Counted from the stretch's first letter, positions 7,787-17,220 are shown. The stretch is 64,000 nucleotides of DNA from Bradyrhizobium sp. CB82 (GCF_029714405.1 NZ_CP121650.1:4717001-4781000); one strand, 5' to 3'. Notes: generated by a model from the sequence alone, not told the origin. Made by a program: numbers and translations.

Positions 7787-8648
7787 GAGTAAAGTCCTTA
7801 TCCTGGGCGCCAGCGGAATGTTAGGCGCAGCTGTATTCCGCTCCTTTCTTGCATCCGCCGATTTCGAGGTGGTTGGAACCATCAGGGACAGAGTTGCCCT
7901 CGGCTTCTTCTCATCCGTAGCATCCGCGCGTCTGCTGCAGTTGGATGTCCTTGACGAGGATGCTCTTGTCTCACTTCTGGATCGGGAGCGTCCTTCCGCC
8001 GTTATCAACTGTATCGGCCTGGTGAAGCAGCTTGCATCAGCGGCCGACCCGCTGATCACGCTCCCGATCAATGCGATCTTTCCGCACCGGCTGGCCCGCA
8101 TCTGCTCCTTGATTGGTGCCCGGCTGGTCCACATCAGCACAGATTGCGTCTTCTCCGGAGCCAAAGGAAATTACACGGAAGAGGACGTCACCGACGCGAA
8201 GGATCTCTATGGTCGATCGAAGCTTCTGGGCGAGCTCGTCGAATACGACCATGCCGTGACGTTGCGCACGTCGATCATCGGCCGAGAGCTCTACAGCGCA
8301 CGTTCCCTGGTGGAATGGTTTCTGTCCCAGCAGGGCGCCGTCAAGGGCTACGCGAAGGCTGTTTTTTCGGGGCTGCCGACCACGGAACTCGCCGCAGTTA
8401 TTCGCGATGTCGTCCTGCCGAGAAAAGATCTCGCGGGACTCTATCACGTCTCGGCGAGGCCGATCTGCAAGTTTGATCTGCTACATCTTCTCGCGCGCCA
8501 GTACGGAAAGCGAATTGAGATCCTCAGGGACGATCAGACGAAGATCGATCGTTCTCTGAACTCCGAGAAATTTCGCAGCGCGACCGGCTATCGAGCGGCC
8601 GACTGGCCGGAACTGATCAAGACAATGTACGAAACTGATTTGCGTTGA
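7779..8648 (+). CDS. SDR-family NDP-sugar reductase (RmlD/FnlB-like)
   Basis: The 289-residue protein has the Rossmann glycine motif (GASGMLG, residues 10-16) and the catalytic Tyr144-x3-Lys148 (YGRSK), preceded by HISTDCVFSG, a signature of RmlD-type 4-ketosugar reductases. FnlB/WbjC/CapF proteins carry an extra C-terminal cupin domain; this one is about 80 residues shorter and lacks it. Its place between wbuB and fnlA suggests it reduces the 4-keto intermediate made by the downstream dehydratase on the way to UDP-L-FucNAc or a related 6-deoxy amino sugar. dTDP-rhamnose synthesis is less likely because no rmlA, rmlB or rmlC is present. Confidence 0.82.
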   Translation: MPKSKVLILGASGMLGAAVFRSFLASADFEVVGTIRDRVALGFFSSVASARLLQLDVLDEDALVSLLDRERPSAVINCIGLVKQLASAADPLITLPINAIFPHRLARICSLIGARLVHISTDCVFSGAKGNYTEEDVTDAKDLYGRSKLLGELVEYDHAVTLRTSIIGRELYSARSLVEWFLSQQGAVKGYAKAVFSGLPTTELAAVIRDVVLPRKDLAGLYHVSARPICKFDLLHLLARQYGKRIEILRDDQTKIDRSLNSEKFRSATGYRAADWPELIKTMYETDLR

Positions 8649-8658
8649 GAGATGAATA

Positions 8659-9693
8659 ATGTTTGACAATAAGATTTTGATGATCACTGGCGGCACGGGA
8701 TCCTTTGGAAACGCCGTTCTGCGTCGGTTTCTCCACACGGAGATTGCAGAGATTCGCATTTTCAGCCGCGACGAGAAGAAGCAGGAGGATATGCGCACGG
8801 AGCTTAGGAATCCGAAGCTAAAGTTCATCTTGGGCGACGTTCGCGACTTCGAAAACGTTCGTGATGCGATGAAGGGGGCAGACTACATCTTCCATGCCGC
8901 AGCCCTGAAGCAGGTGCCATCCTGTGAGTTCTATCCGATAGAGGCCTTGCGCACCAATGTGATTGGCACGGAGAACGTGCTGCAGGCCGCAATAGAGACG
9001 GGCGTAGAGCGCGTTGTCTTCCTGAGCACAGACAAGGCTGTATACCCGATCAATGCCATGGGCCTGTCAAAGGCTATGGCCGAGAAGGTTGTCCTAGCGA
9101 AATCGAGGGTGGCTGGCGACACGATCATGTGCATTACCCGGTACGGCAATGTGATGGGCTCCCGCGGCTCCGTCATTCCCTTGTTTATGCAGCAGATCAA
9201 GAACGGCCTGCCGATCACCGTGACAGATCCCAATATGACCCGGTTCCTGATGTCGCTTGAAGAGTCGGTCGAGCTTGTTGTCCATGCTTACCAGCACAGC
9301 AGGCCAGGCGATATTTTTGTGCAGAAGGCGCCGGCTGCCACCATGGGTGATCTGGCGAGCGCACTGAAGGAGCTGTTCGAGGCGAGCAATCCGGTCAACA
9401 TCATCGGCACTCGGCATGGAGAGAAGCTGTTCGAGACGCTGATTGGCCGCGAAGAAATAATAAGAGCCAGTCACTCGGACCGGTACTTTCAGATCCCGGC
9501 GGACAACCGCGACTTGAATTACGACAAGTTCTTCGTGGAGGGTGAAGTGGAGCTCTCGACGGTGGATGACTACACGTCTCACAACACCTATCGCCTCACA
9601 GTTGAAGGCCTCAAGGAGCGCCTGTTGTCTCTGGATTTTGTCCGCGCCGAACTTGGACGATCGTCCCTTCGGCCCGCGCTTTCAGCATTGTGA
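8659..9693 (+). CDS. fnlA: UDP-GlcNAc 4,6-dehydratase/5-epimerase (FnlA/WbjB/CapE type)
   Basis: The 344-residue length matches the soluble FnlA/WbjB group. The N-terminus has GGTGSFG (residues 11-17) and RDEKKQEDMR; the middle has HAAALKQVPSCEF, STDKAVYPINAMGLSK and TRYGNVMGSRGSVIP. In place of the usual SDR Tyr-x3-Lys there is Met-x3-Lys (MGLSK), as I recall for CapE-type enzymes. It should remove water from UDP-GlcNAc and invert C5, the first step to UDP-L-FucNAc. It follows the reductase gene after 10 bp. A decayed second copy of part of this gene lies at 19744-20136. Confidence 0.88.
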   Translation: MFDNKILMITGGTGSFGNAVLRRFLHTEIAEIRIFSRDEKKQEDMRTELRNPKLKFILGDVRDFENVRDAMKGADYIFHAAALKQVPSCEFYPIEALRTNVIGTENVLQAAIETGVERVVFLSTDKAVYPINAMGLSKAMAEKVVLAKSRVAGDTIMCITRYGNVMGSRGSVIPLFMQQIKNGLPITVTDPNMTRFLMSLEESVELVVHAYQHSRPGDIFVQKAPAATMGDLASALKELFEASNPVNIIGTRHGEKLFETLIGREEIIRASHSDRYFQIPADNRDLNYDKFFVEGEVELSTVDDYTSHNTYRLTVEGLKERLLSLDFVRAELGRSSLRPALSAL

Positions 9694-9711
9694 AAAGGGG
9701 CAGCGCCGCAG

Positions 9712-10848
9712 ATGAAGGTGATGACATTGGTCGGAACGCGGCCGGAGCTCATCAAGATGAGCCGCGTCATTGCGGAATTCGATGCGAAACTTGATCATGT
9801 TCTTGTCCATTCGGGACAGAACTATGATTTCGAGCTGAATCAGATTTTCTTCGATGAACTTGGAATCCGCAAACCCGATCACTTTCTGGGAGTGAACAAC
9901 GAAACGCCTGCCAAGGCGATAGCGGATGTCATCGCGAAGACCGACGACGTCCTGAACACGGAAAGACCGGATGCCCTGTTGCTATACGGCGATACCAATA
10001 CCTGTCTCGCTGTGATCGCCGCGAAAAGGAAACAGATTCCCGTCTTCCATATGGAAGCCGGCAACAGATGTTTCGACCAGCGAGTGCCGGAGGAGTTGAA
10101 TCGGAAGGTATTGGATCATCTCAGCGACGTAAATCTCGTGCTCACAGAACACGCGCGCCGCTACCTGCTCGCGGAGGGGATCCGGCCGGAGACGATTATG
10201 AAGACCGGTTCCCACATGCAGGAGGTGCTTGAGTTCTACATGCCGAAGATCGAGGCGTCCGATGTTCTGACGCGACTAGGTTTGGAAGAACGAACATTCT
10301 TCCTTGTGAGCATCCACCGGGAGGAAAACGTCGATAGCGTCGAGCATTTGCGCGACATCCTCGGCACGTTACGGAATTTGGCGACCACCTATGGATACCC
10401 CGTTCTGGTTTCCACCCATCCCCGGACGCGGAAGCGGCTCGATGCGCTCGGACAGATCGAAATGGATGATCGGATTGTGTTCGCGAAGCCCTTCGGGTTT
10501 ATCGATTACATTCGTCTTCAGATGGGCGCCCTGTGCGTACTCTCCGACAGCGGCACCATCACCGAGGAAGCATCGCTGCTTAACCTGCCGGCGATAACAA
10601 TCCGAAATGCGCACGAGAGACCCGAAGGCATGGACGTCGGGACGCTCGTCATGAGTGGCCTGAAGAGCCGGCGCGTCTTGGAGGCCGTGCAGGTCGTCAT
10701 CAATCATCATCAAACAGGCTCCCGGACGTTCAAGGCAGTGCCAGACTACGAAACCGGTCCGGTCTCAAAGCAGGTGCTTCGCATCGTGTTGAGCTACGTC
10801 GACTACGTTAACAGAACCGTCTGGCACAAAGGTTCAGGCGGAGAATAG
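9712..10848 (+). CDS. fnlC: UDP-sugar 2-epimerase (FnlC/WbjD/CapG type)
   Basis: The 378-residue protein belongs to the WecB/NeuC fold: VGTRPELIKM at the start, HSGQNYDFELNQIFF, HMEAGNRCFDQRVPEE, SIHREENVD, and the C-terminal SDSGTITEEASLLNLP loop. In the UDP-L-FucNAc pathway this enzyme makes the final C2 inversion. It follows fnlA after 18 bp and closes the three-gene sugar-nucleotide module. Ordinary UDP-GlcNAc/ManNAc epimerases are related, but the neighbours favour the FnlC role. Confidence 0.87.
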   Translation: MKVMTLVGTRPELIKMSRVIAEFDAKLDHVLVHSGQNYDFELNQIFFDELGIRKPDHFLGVNNETPAKAIADVIAKTDDVLNTERPDALLLYGDTNTCLAVIAAKRKQIPVFHMEAGNRCFDQRVPEELNRKVLDHLSDVNLVLTEHARRYLLAEGIRPETIMKTGSHMQEVLEFYMPKIEASDVLTRLGLEERTFFLVSIHREENVDSVEHLRDILGTLRNLATTYGYPVLVSTHPRTRKRLDALGQIEMDDRIVFAKPFGFIDYIRLQMGALCVLSDSGTITEEASLLNLPAITIRNAHERPEGMDVGTLVMSGLKSRRVLEAVQVVINHHQTGSRTFKAVPDYETGPVSKQVLRIVLSYVDYVNRTVWHKGSGGE

Positions 10849-10928
10849 CGTTGTCAGGTACCGGCAATGCACTCTAGCAGCATATGGGCCGCTGGCTGAC
10901 TGCGCCTGCTAGACGCTTGAGGATATGA

Positions 10929-11417
10929 ATGTCTGCGCCAATGCGAAGCAATCTCGAAATCTGGAAAAGGCTCCGGGACGAGAATTATTTCGAGAAACGC
11001 CCCTCTAACGAAGCGGCGCAGGCGACACAATGGTTTCTCCCGCTTCGCAGCGACATGCGTCTTGCAGGCATCGGCCGCGGTTACGGGCGAGTGACGCTCT
11101 GGTTGGCCGCGCTCATGAAGCATGTCTACGGTATAGATGTCAGCGAAACGATCCTGAAAAAGGGCCGTCGCCTAGTTGTCCGAGCGCGGCGTCAGCAACC
11201 TTACAACGGTCCTTGCACCTTCGCGCAAGCCGTTCCGGTCGGCATCGACCGGGTATTCTCGATCGTGGTGATGCAGCATTTGACGCGCGACCTCATGCGC
11301 AAATACTTCACCGAACTCGGGCGAAAGCTGGTCCGCGGCGGCCAGCGTCGTCGCTCGGTTTCTGGACGTGGAGACGTCGGGCTACAACGCGTGGGGCGCA
11401 AGAAATGCCAGTTTTAG
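10929..11417 (+). pseudogene. SAM-dependent methyltransferase fragment, frameshifted
   Basis: The N-terminal half of a class I methyltransferase is recognisable: IWKRLRDENYFEKRP, a damaged motif I (LAGIGRGYGRVTLWLA, where EIGCGYGR is usual), and HVYGIDVSE. After KLVRGG near 11340 homology jumps to another frame (SVVARFLDVETSGYN), and the sequence then runs directly into the start of the next glycosyltransferase, so the C-terminus is gone. It is presumably an old O-methyltransferase gene of the locus, truncated when the GT2 gene arrived. Confidence 0.72.
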
Positions 11418-12985
11418 TCTCAATCATAGTTCCCGTGTTCAACGGGGCCAATTACATGCGAGCCGCGATCGATTCTGCTCTCGCTCAGTCTTGGCCAGCG
11501 ACAGAAGTCATCGTCGTTAACGATGGCTCGGCTGATGGGGGGGCCACGGCAGAGATTGCTCGATCATACGGTGACCGGATTCACTACATCGAGAAACCCA
11601 ATGGGGGCGTTGCCTCGGCACTCAACGCTGGTATCTCAGCTATGAAAGGCGATGTTTTTTGCTGGCTTTCTCACGACGATCGACACTGGCCCAACAAGAT
11701 CGAAAGACAAATGGCTGAGTGGGAAAAGCGCGGTCACAGCGACATCGTTCTGATAAGTGACTATCGCTTGATCAACGAACACAGCGACACAATTGCAGAC
11801 GTTCGCCTTGCACATGAGACACTAGCAGCCAAACCGCAATATACCCTTCTGCGAGGCTCGATTCACGGCTGCTCTGTCTTCGTTCCAAGGAAGTTGTTCG
11901 CCAAAGTCGGGACTTTCGACGAGAGCTTGCCGACGACCCAGGACTACGACCTGTGGCATCGCATGCAGCGTGCCGGCATTGAGTTCGTCCATATGCCAGA
12001 GATCTTAATCGACAGCCGATGGCACGCCGAACAGGGTTCAAAGAAAATCAATCATATCCACGAAGCAACGCAATTTTGGCTGCGTGTTGTCAAAGACATC
12101 GGAGTGGACGAACGAGAAGCACTAGAGGGAAGCAATTTCCGTTTCCTTGCTCAGATGGCAGACTTTTTGGCGACAAACGGGCTCACAGACGCAGCGGATT
12201 GCCTGATGGAACAGGCGAACCAGGGCCTTTCAGATATTCTCGTCTCAATCATAATACCGACTTACAATCGGTATCATCTTTTGGCAGGCGCCATCAGCAG
12301 CGCCTTGAAACAAACCCATCGTCGCATAGAAATCATTGTGGTTGACGACGGTTCGACCGATGATGCCTGCTCCTTAGAAACCATAGTTGCAAGACATGCT
12401 TCGCACATTCGGCTTCTGCGCCAAGCGAATTCAGGCCCCGCTGCCGCGAGGAATAGGGGGTGGATGGCGGCTAGGGGAAAGTACGTAGCGTTTCTCGATT
12501 CAGATGATCTATTTCTACCTCATAAAATCGAATCGCAACTGCGCTTTATGGAGGCCACTTGCGCTGCATTCAGCCACACCAGCTACTTCCGCCATTGGGC
12601 TCGCAAGCGCGGTCTCGTGCGCATCAACTCAGGAGCGGGGAATAAATTCCCCCAGATAATCGGCGGGTGTGGAATTGCCACGCCGACCGTCATGATGCTC
12701 AACAATCTCAAGGACAACTTTCAATTTCCGGAGGGCGTCCGCCTCGGCGAAGACATCATCTTGTGGCTACGCGTTGCGGCGAAACATGGGATTGAAGGGT
12801 TGGACAGTGCGCTAACCGTAGTCCGCGCCTCCCAAGAATCTACAGGATACGATACATCGAAGCTATCGAAAGGAATAGCCAACATTCTTGCGGCAGTACG
12901 TGAAGACGTTGACCTTGCCCGTCATGAAACGGAAGTTGCGAGATTAGCTCACGCCGCCAACACGATCGAGGCTCCGACGATATGA
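11405..12985 (+). CDS. Tandem two-domain GT2 glycosyltransferase
   Basis: The 526-residue protein has two complete GT-A domains in one chain. Domain 1 (about 1-250) has VSIIVPVFNGANYM, VIVVNDGSADGG and WLSHDD; domain 2 (about 278-520) has VSIIIPTYNRYHLL, IIVVDDGSTDD, AAARNRGW and FLDSDD. Both keep aspartates expected for metal and nucleotide binding, so each may be active and the protein could add two sugars in sequence. The ATG at 11405 was chosen because it lies just before domain 1; the frame is open for 125 codons upstream but those are antiparallel to sense in the methyltransferase fragment. The stop overlaps the next start (ATGA). Confidence 0.88.
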   Translation: MPVLVSIIVPVFNGANYMRAAIDSALAQSWPATEVIVVNDGSADGGATAEIARSYGDRIHYIEKPNGGVASALNAGISAMKGDVFCWLSHDDRHWPNKIERQMAEWEKRGHSDIVLISDYRLINEHSDTIADVRLAHETLAAKPQYTLLRGSIHGCSVFVPRKLFAKVGTFDESLPTTQDYDLWHRMQRAGIEFVHMPEILIDSRWHAEQGSKKINHIHEATQFWLRVVKDIGVDEREALEGSNFRFLAQMADFLATNGLTDAADCLMEQANQGLSDILVSIIIPTYNRYHLLAGAISSALKQTHRRIEIIVVDDGSTDDACSLETIVARHASHIRLLRQANSGPAAARNRGWMAARGKYVAFLDSDDLFLPHKIESQLRFMEATCAAFSHTSYFRHWARKRGLVRINSGAGNKFPQIIGGCGIATPTVMMLNNLKDNFQFPEGVRLGEDIILWLRVAAKHGIEGLDSALTVVRASQESTGYDTSKLSKGIANILAAVREDVDLARHETEVARLAHAANTIEAPTI

Positions 12986-14562
12986 TTTGGACTCCGCGCA
13001 ATGCGTTACGAATGATTTTCCACCGGCTGCCGCCAGTTCGTCGCTTGCGCTCTGCACTTCTGGATCAAAGCGTCGAATTGGTTGCGACAAGCCAAGCATT
13101 ATCGCAGCTGCGAATTGAAATTGCGCAATCGCAAACCAAATGTTCAATTGCAGCGACCGAATCCGCTCAGCTCAAAGATGAATTAGCGAGTGTCACCGAG
13201 AAGCTTGATGCAGCTTTAGCTCTGGCGTCATCGCTCGAGGTCGAACGGGATCTAGCGAATGGCGCGCTCCAAACCAAACTCTCAATCGCAACGGCCGAAT
13301 CCGCTCATCTCAAAGCTGATTTAGCGAGTGTTGCCGAGAAACTTGATGCAGCCTTAGCTCTCGCGTCATCGCTCGAGGTCGAACGGGATCTAGCAAATGG
13401 CGTGGTCCAAACCAAACTCTTAGTCGCAATGGCCGAATCCGCTCATCTCAAAGCTGGATTAGCGGGTGTCACCGAGAAGCTCGATGCAGCCTTAGCTCTC
13501 GCATCATCGCGCGAGGTTGAGCGGGATCTAGCGAAGGACGCGTTCCAAACCAAACTCTCGGGAGAGGTCTCAAGTCGTTTCGACGTAGTACTTCGTTCAA
13601 TAGGTGAGATTACTAGCGAGCACACTGACCTCGTTCTAAAAAAAGTCCACGTTGCGGCTCAAACGCAAGAGCAGAAAATCGAATTGTTAACCGCAAACGT
13701 CACCGCCATTGGTAGTCAAGCAGAAGCGCAGATGCGTGAAATACGAACCCGCCTCGAAGGAGATAGGCGGTCGGCCGACGGAAATGCCGTCGGTCTCTAT
13801 CTGGACTTGCTAGAGGGTTCGTTAACGGGAACGCTGCGTTCGGACGTTTCGCAGGCGCCTTGGGCGAAGAACGTGTTTGACCCCGCGCGTCGGGCGGTTG
13901 GACGAGATTGGCCGTCGCACGCAGAGACGATGATCGGTACCGCGCGGATGAAGAATTTGCGGGCGCTGACGCAGCGGGCTCTCGAGGAAAAAGTGCCCGG
14001 CGATCTGATCGAAACCGGCGTGTGGCGCGGCGGTGCATGTATTTACATGCGCGGCATTCTGGCAGCGGCCGGCGATACAAGCCGCCGGGTATTTGTCGCC
14101 GATAGCTTCCGCGGCCTTCCTGCTCCTGACGAAGCCGCCTACCCCGCGGACGCCGGCGACCAGCACCACACGTTCGATCAGCTCGCCGTCTCGCGCGCCG
14201 AAGTCGAGGCCAATTTTCGTCGGTACGCCCTGCTGGACGAACAGGTCGTGTTCTTGGAGGGATGGTTCAAGGACACCTTGCCGACCGCCCCCATCGAGAA
14301 ATTGGCAGTTCTGCGGCTCGATGGCGACATGTACGAAAGCACGATGGATACCCTCAACGCACTCTACGCGAAAGTATCTCCAGGCGGGTTCGTGATTGTC
14401 GACGACTACATTCTCAAGGCCTGCGCCCAGGCCGTGGATGACTTCCGAGCTCGTTATGGAATTTTAGCACCCATGCACGAAGTCGACGGCGCGGCGGTTT
14501 GGTGGCAGGTGCCAAAGGATTCGCCTGCCGGATCTCCAGCCAATCTCAGCGGTGAGGCATGA
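12982..14562 (+). CDS. Coiled-coil protein fused to a TylF/MycF-type O-methyltransferase
   Basis: The 526-residue protein has two parts. Residues 20-260 are a predicted coiled coil that contains three copies of a 46-residue repeat (each with EKLDAALALASS.EVERDLA). Residues 265-520 resemble the macrocin O-methyltransferase family (PF05711): LIETGVWRGGACIYMRGIL binds SAM, then FVADSFRGLP, and LRLDGDMYESTMDTL with FVIVDDY supplying metal-binding acidic residues. Stand-alone family members are about 250 residues. It probably methylates a sugar of the polysaccharide; the coiled coil may hold it to a partner or set a length, as in some chain-terminating methyltransferases (inference). It overlaps both neighbours by ATGA. 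Confidence 0.85.
   Translation: MIWTPRNALRMIFHRLPPVRRLRSALLDQSVELVATSQALSQLRIEIAQSQTKCSIAATESAQLKDELASVTEKLDAALALASSLEVERDLANGALQTKLSIATAESAHLKADLASVAEKLDAALALASSLEVERDLANGVVQTKLLVAMAESAHLKAGLAGVTEKLDAALALASSREVERDLAKDAFQTKLSGEVSSRFDVVLRSIGEITSEHTDLVLKKVHVAAQTQEQKIELLTANVTAIGSQAEAQMREIRTRLEGDRRSADGNAVGLYLDLLEGSLTGTLRSDVSQAPWAKNVFDPARRAVGRDWPSHAETMIGTARMKNLRALTQRALEEKVPGDLIETGVWRGGACIYMRGILAAAGDTSRRVFVADSFRGLPAPDEAAYPADAGDQHHTFDQLAVSRAEVEANFRRYALLDEQVVFLEGWFKDTLPTAPIEKLAVLRLDGDMYESTMDTLNALYAKVSPGGFVIVDDYILKACAQAVDDFRARYGILAPMHEVDGAAVWWQVPKDSPAGSPANLSGEA
13135..13548 (+). repeat. Three tandem 138-bp units inside the coiled-coil coding region
   Basis: Units start at 13135, 13273 and 13411, each beginning ACCAAA; a fourth ACCAAACTCTC start occurs at 13549 and then diverges. 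The units are nearly identical at DNA level, so the duplications are recent and copy number may vary between strains. The period is a multiple of three, keeping the frame. Confidence 0.9.
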
Positions 14563-15812
14563 ACCGCAGCGTTCCTCAGGAAAGCCTGCCTGTGGCCGGC
14601 GAACATCCATCACGTTTGCCGAAAATCGCCGTGGTCACCACGGCCGCGCCTCCGTCTGCGAGTGGACAAGCGAGAGTTCTGGAGCGTCTCATGGTACCTG
14701 CAAGAGTTGCTCCTCCGGTCTACCTCACGGATCAACTTCAAGCGCTCGAGGCCGAAGGCAACCGCTTCGGCAGCTATCATTCGCTTGGTCCTCCCCGCCA
14801 TCAATTGATATCTCCCGCACCGGAAGCGTTGCGGAAATTAAACAACTATGGTGGGTTGCTGCGCAGTGCGATGTCGAGAACGAAGGAAATCACATCGATC
14901 CTGCGAAACGAGTCGGTCGATGCGATCGTTGGCTGCACGGCCAGTCCGTTCGACCTTCCCGCAGCTTATTTTGCGTCGCGGCGGCTGAAAGTTCCCTTCG
15001 TCGCCTATCTGTTCGATGATCCCATCTTTCAGTGGGAGCCAGGCATCTACCGGTGGCTGGCGCGATTTTGGGAGCCGATATGGGGCCGCGGCGCCGCCGC
15101 CATAATCGCACCGAACGAAGTCCTGGCGAACGACGTGCGCGGGCGTCTCCCAGCGGCGAAGATCTATATTGTGAGAAATCCCGTTGACCCCGCGGGCTTC
15201 TCCAATGAGCCCACCGGCATACCGCAGGATGAGCCGGAACGACACGCCGGGCGACCCTGCCGATTACTGTACACGGGATCAGTGTATTCGGCGCAGGCGA
15301 GCGCCTTTCGCAATCTGAACGCGGCGCTTAACCGGTTGGCGGGCCGCTTCGAACTCGACGTCTACACCTCTCAGCCCATTACTGCGCTGGCCGCAAACGG
15401 CCTCGACGGCCCCTATGTGCGCCATCATGCACATACTCCTCAGTCGACCGCACTGTCGTTGCAACGAAATGCGGACGTCCTTTTTCTGCCGCTGTCATTC
15501 GACTCCGCGATCCCCGAGGCGATCCTATCGTCTTCGCCCGCCAAGCTCGGAGAATATCTTGCCGCCGGCACCCCTATCCTGGTTCATGCGCCCGCCGGGT
15601 CGTTTGCGACCGAGCTCCTGCGGAATGCTGACGCCGGCCTGATTGTCGACACCTCCGATCCGGATCGGCTGGTCGCGGCGTTGACCACGATTTCCAACGA
15701 CCCCAAACTTAGGCGCCGTCTCACCAAGAACGCAGCACTCCTTGCCGAGGAATTCCACGTGGAGCGGGCGCGAGATGCGTTTTGTTCAGTCATCTCGTCG
15801 TTGGATCGCTGA
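14559..15812 (+). CDS. Glycosyltransferase, GT-B fold
   Basis: The 417-residue protein has the two-lobed layout of GT4-like enzymes: an N-terminal VVTTAAPPSASGQARVLERL loop, the interdomain IVRNPVDPAGF, the donor-lobe start LLYTGSVYSAQ, and near the C-terminus PAKLGEYLAAGTPILVHAP in the donor-binding position. The usual E-x7-E is not obvious. It starts inside the stop of the methyltransferase fusion (ATGA overlap) and its stop abuts the next ATG, so it is part of the same operon. Specificity is unknown. Confidence 0.8.
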   Translation: MNRSVPQESLPVAGEHPSRLPKIAVVTTAAPPSASGQARVLERLMVPARVAPPVYLTDQLQALEAEGNRFGSYHSLGPPRHQLISPAPEALRKLNNYGGLLRSAMSRTKEITSILRNESVDAIVGCTASPFDLPAAYFASRRLKVPFVAYLFDDPIFQWEPGIYRWLARFWEPIWGRGAAAIIAPNEVLANDVRGRLPAAKIYIVRNPVDPAGFSNEPTGIPQDEPERHAGRPCRLLYTGSVYSAQASAFRNLNAALNRLAGRFELDVYTSQPITALAANGLDGPYVRHHAHTPQSTALSLQRNADVLFLPLSFDSAIPEAILSSSPAKLGEYLAAGTPILVHAPAGSFATELLRNADAGLIVDTSDPDRLVAALTTISNDPKLRRRLTKNAALLAEEFHVERARDAFCSVISSLDR

Positions 15813-17192
15813 ATGACCGTGCGGCGCAAGATACTCTTTGTAGCGATGCACAATAGCCCGCACACCGCGCGATGGATCGATATCGCGGCGGATCTGGGTT
15901 ACGACCTCCATATTTTTCCGCTCGAGCCGAGCACTCCACACCACAAGCTGCGGGATTTGACGCTTCACGTTCCGGTCCTGGACGAGCCGCCAAAAGAGGC
16001 CGTGAAGGAAGCCCGCCGGAAAGGTATCCGTTCTCGCGTCCTCAACTTCCTGCGTCTCCTGCGATCCGACCCAGCTCATGCCTTGAAGCGCATCAAGCAA
16101 GCAATGTTGATCAGTCCGGCAGCGGAAGTTATCGACGTTGAGTCGCCGCCCTTTGACACCACAAGTTCAGGCGTGAAAATTCGACACTTGTCGACTTTTC
16201 AGACTATCGGCGCCATTGCCGATGTCACGGAAACCGTTCGCCTCGGACGCGATGACGAGAGTGATCAAACCACACTGCGCATTCATGGTCCTGACGTGCT
16301 TGCCTCTCTCATCAGCAAGCTCAAGCCGGATTTGATCCACTCGATGGAGTTTCAACATTCGGCCTATCTCGTGCTCGCTGCGCGCGATCGTATTAAAGGT
16401 CCGTTTCCTCGCTGGCTCGCGACTAACTGGGGCAGCGATATCTTTTTATTCGGCCGGCAACCCGACCATGCGCGGCAGATCCGGCGGGTGTGCGAAGCTA
16501 TCGATCTCTACTCCTGCGAATGCCATCGCGACCTCGCACTTGGACGGGAATTCGGATATCGCGGACCGGACCTGCCGGTTCTGCCGAATTCCGGCGGCAT
16601 GGACATCAACCACGTCCTGTCGCTCCGTAATCCAGAGCCCCCCTCAAGGCGCAAGCTGATCATGGTCAAGGGTTATGATCATTTTGCCGGGCGCGCGATG
16701 GTGTCGCTTGCCGTGCTCGAGCGCTTTGCCGAGCAGCTGAAGGATCACACGATCGTTCTGTTCTCGATCAGCGCAAAACCACGCGTCCGCGCACTCGAAC
16801 TCGCCGAAGCAGGAACTCTCAAAATCAAGGTGATCGACTGGGCCACTCATGACGATATTCTGCGGCATTTCGGGCAGGCGCGAATCTATCTCGGAATCAG
16901 CATCTCTGACGCTATTTCGACGTCGGTGCTGGAAGCAATGGTGATGGGAGCTTTTCCGATCCAGACCAATACCTCGTGCTGTGAGGAATGGTTCGTTCAC
17001 GAAAAGACCGGCTTTGCCATCCCGCCTGACGATTTTGAGAAGATATGCGAGCGCTTCGCAAGCGCGTTGACCGACGACAATCTGGTTGACACTGCTGCCG
17101 TCGAGAATTTCGAAATCATAAAATCGAGACTGGCGGTCGAAGTGCTTCGTCCGAAAATGGATGAGTTCTACCGACGGGCATTTGCCCAATGA
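15813..17192 (+). CDS. Glycosyltransferase, GT4-like
   Basis: The 459-residue product begins immediately after the previous stop (TGA then ATG). It shows ILFVAMHNSPHTARWIDIAAD at the start, DLIHSMEFQHSAYL and LATNWGSDIFLFG in the middle, and SISDAISTSVLEAMVMGAFPIQTNTSC near residue 375, which corresponds to the E-x7-E donor loop of GT4 enzymes. An inserted segment around residues 50-100 makes it longer than its neighbours. Confidence 0.82.
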   Translation: MTVRRKILFVAMHNSPHTARWIDIAADLGYDLHIFPLEPSTPHHKLRDLTLHVPVLDEPPKEAVKEARRKGIRSRVLNFLRLLRSDPAHALKRIKQAMLISPAAEVIDVESPPFDTTSSGVKIRHLSTFQTIGAIADVTETVRLGRDDESDQTTLRIHGPDVLASLISKLKPDLIHSMEFQHSAYLVLAARDRIKGPFPRWLATNWGSDIFLFGRQPDHARQIRRVCEAIDLYSCECHRDLALGREFGYRGPDLPVLPNSGGMDINHVLSLRNPEPPSRRKLIMVKGYDHFAGRAMVSLAVLERFAEQLKDHTIVLFSISAKPRVRALELAEAGTLKIKVIDWATHDDILRHFGQARIYLGISISDAISTSVLEAMVMGAFPIQTNTSCCEEWFVHEKTGFAIPPDDFEKICERFASALTDDNLVDTAAVENFEIIKSRLAVEVLRPKMDEFYRRAFAQ

Positions 17193-17220
17193 TTGCGATC
17201 TGCGTGTTGGCTTTCAAAGC

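Noticed and set aside
13135..13548. CRISPR-like array
   Set aside because: The units are long, contiguous, in frame and coding, with no unique spacers. No CRISPR array was seen anywhere in the window.
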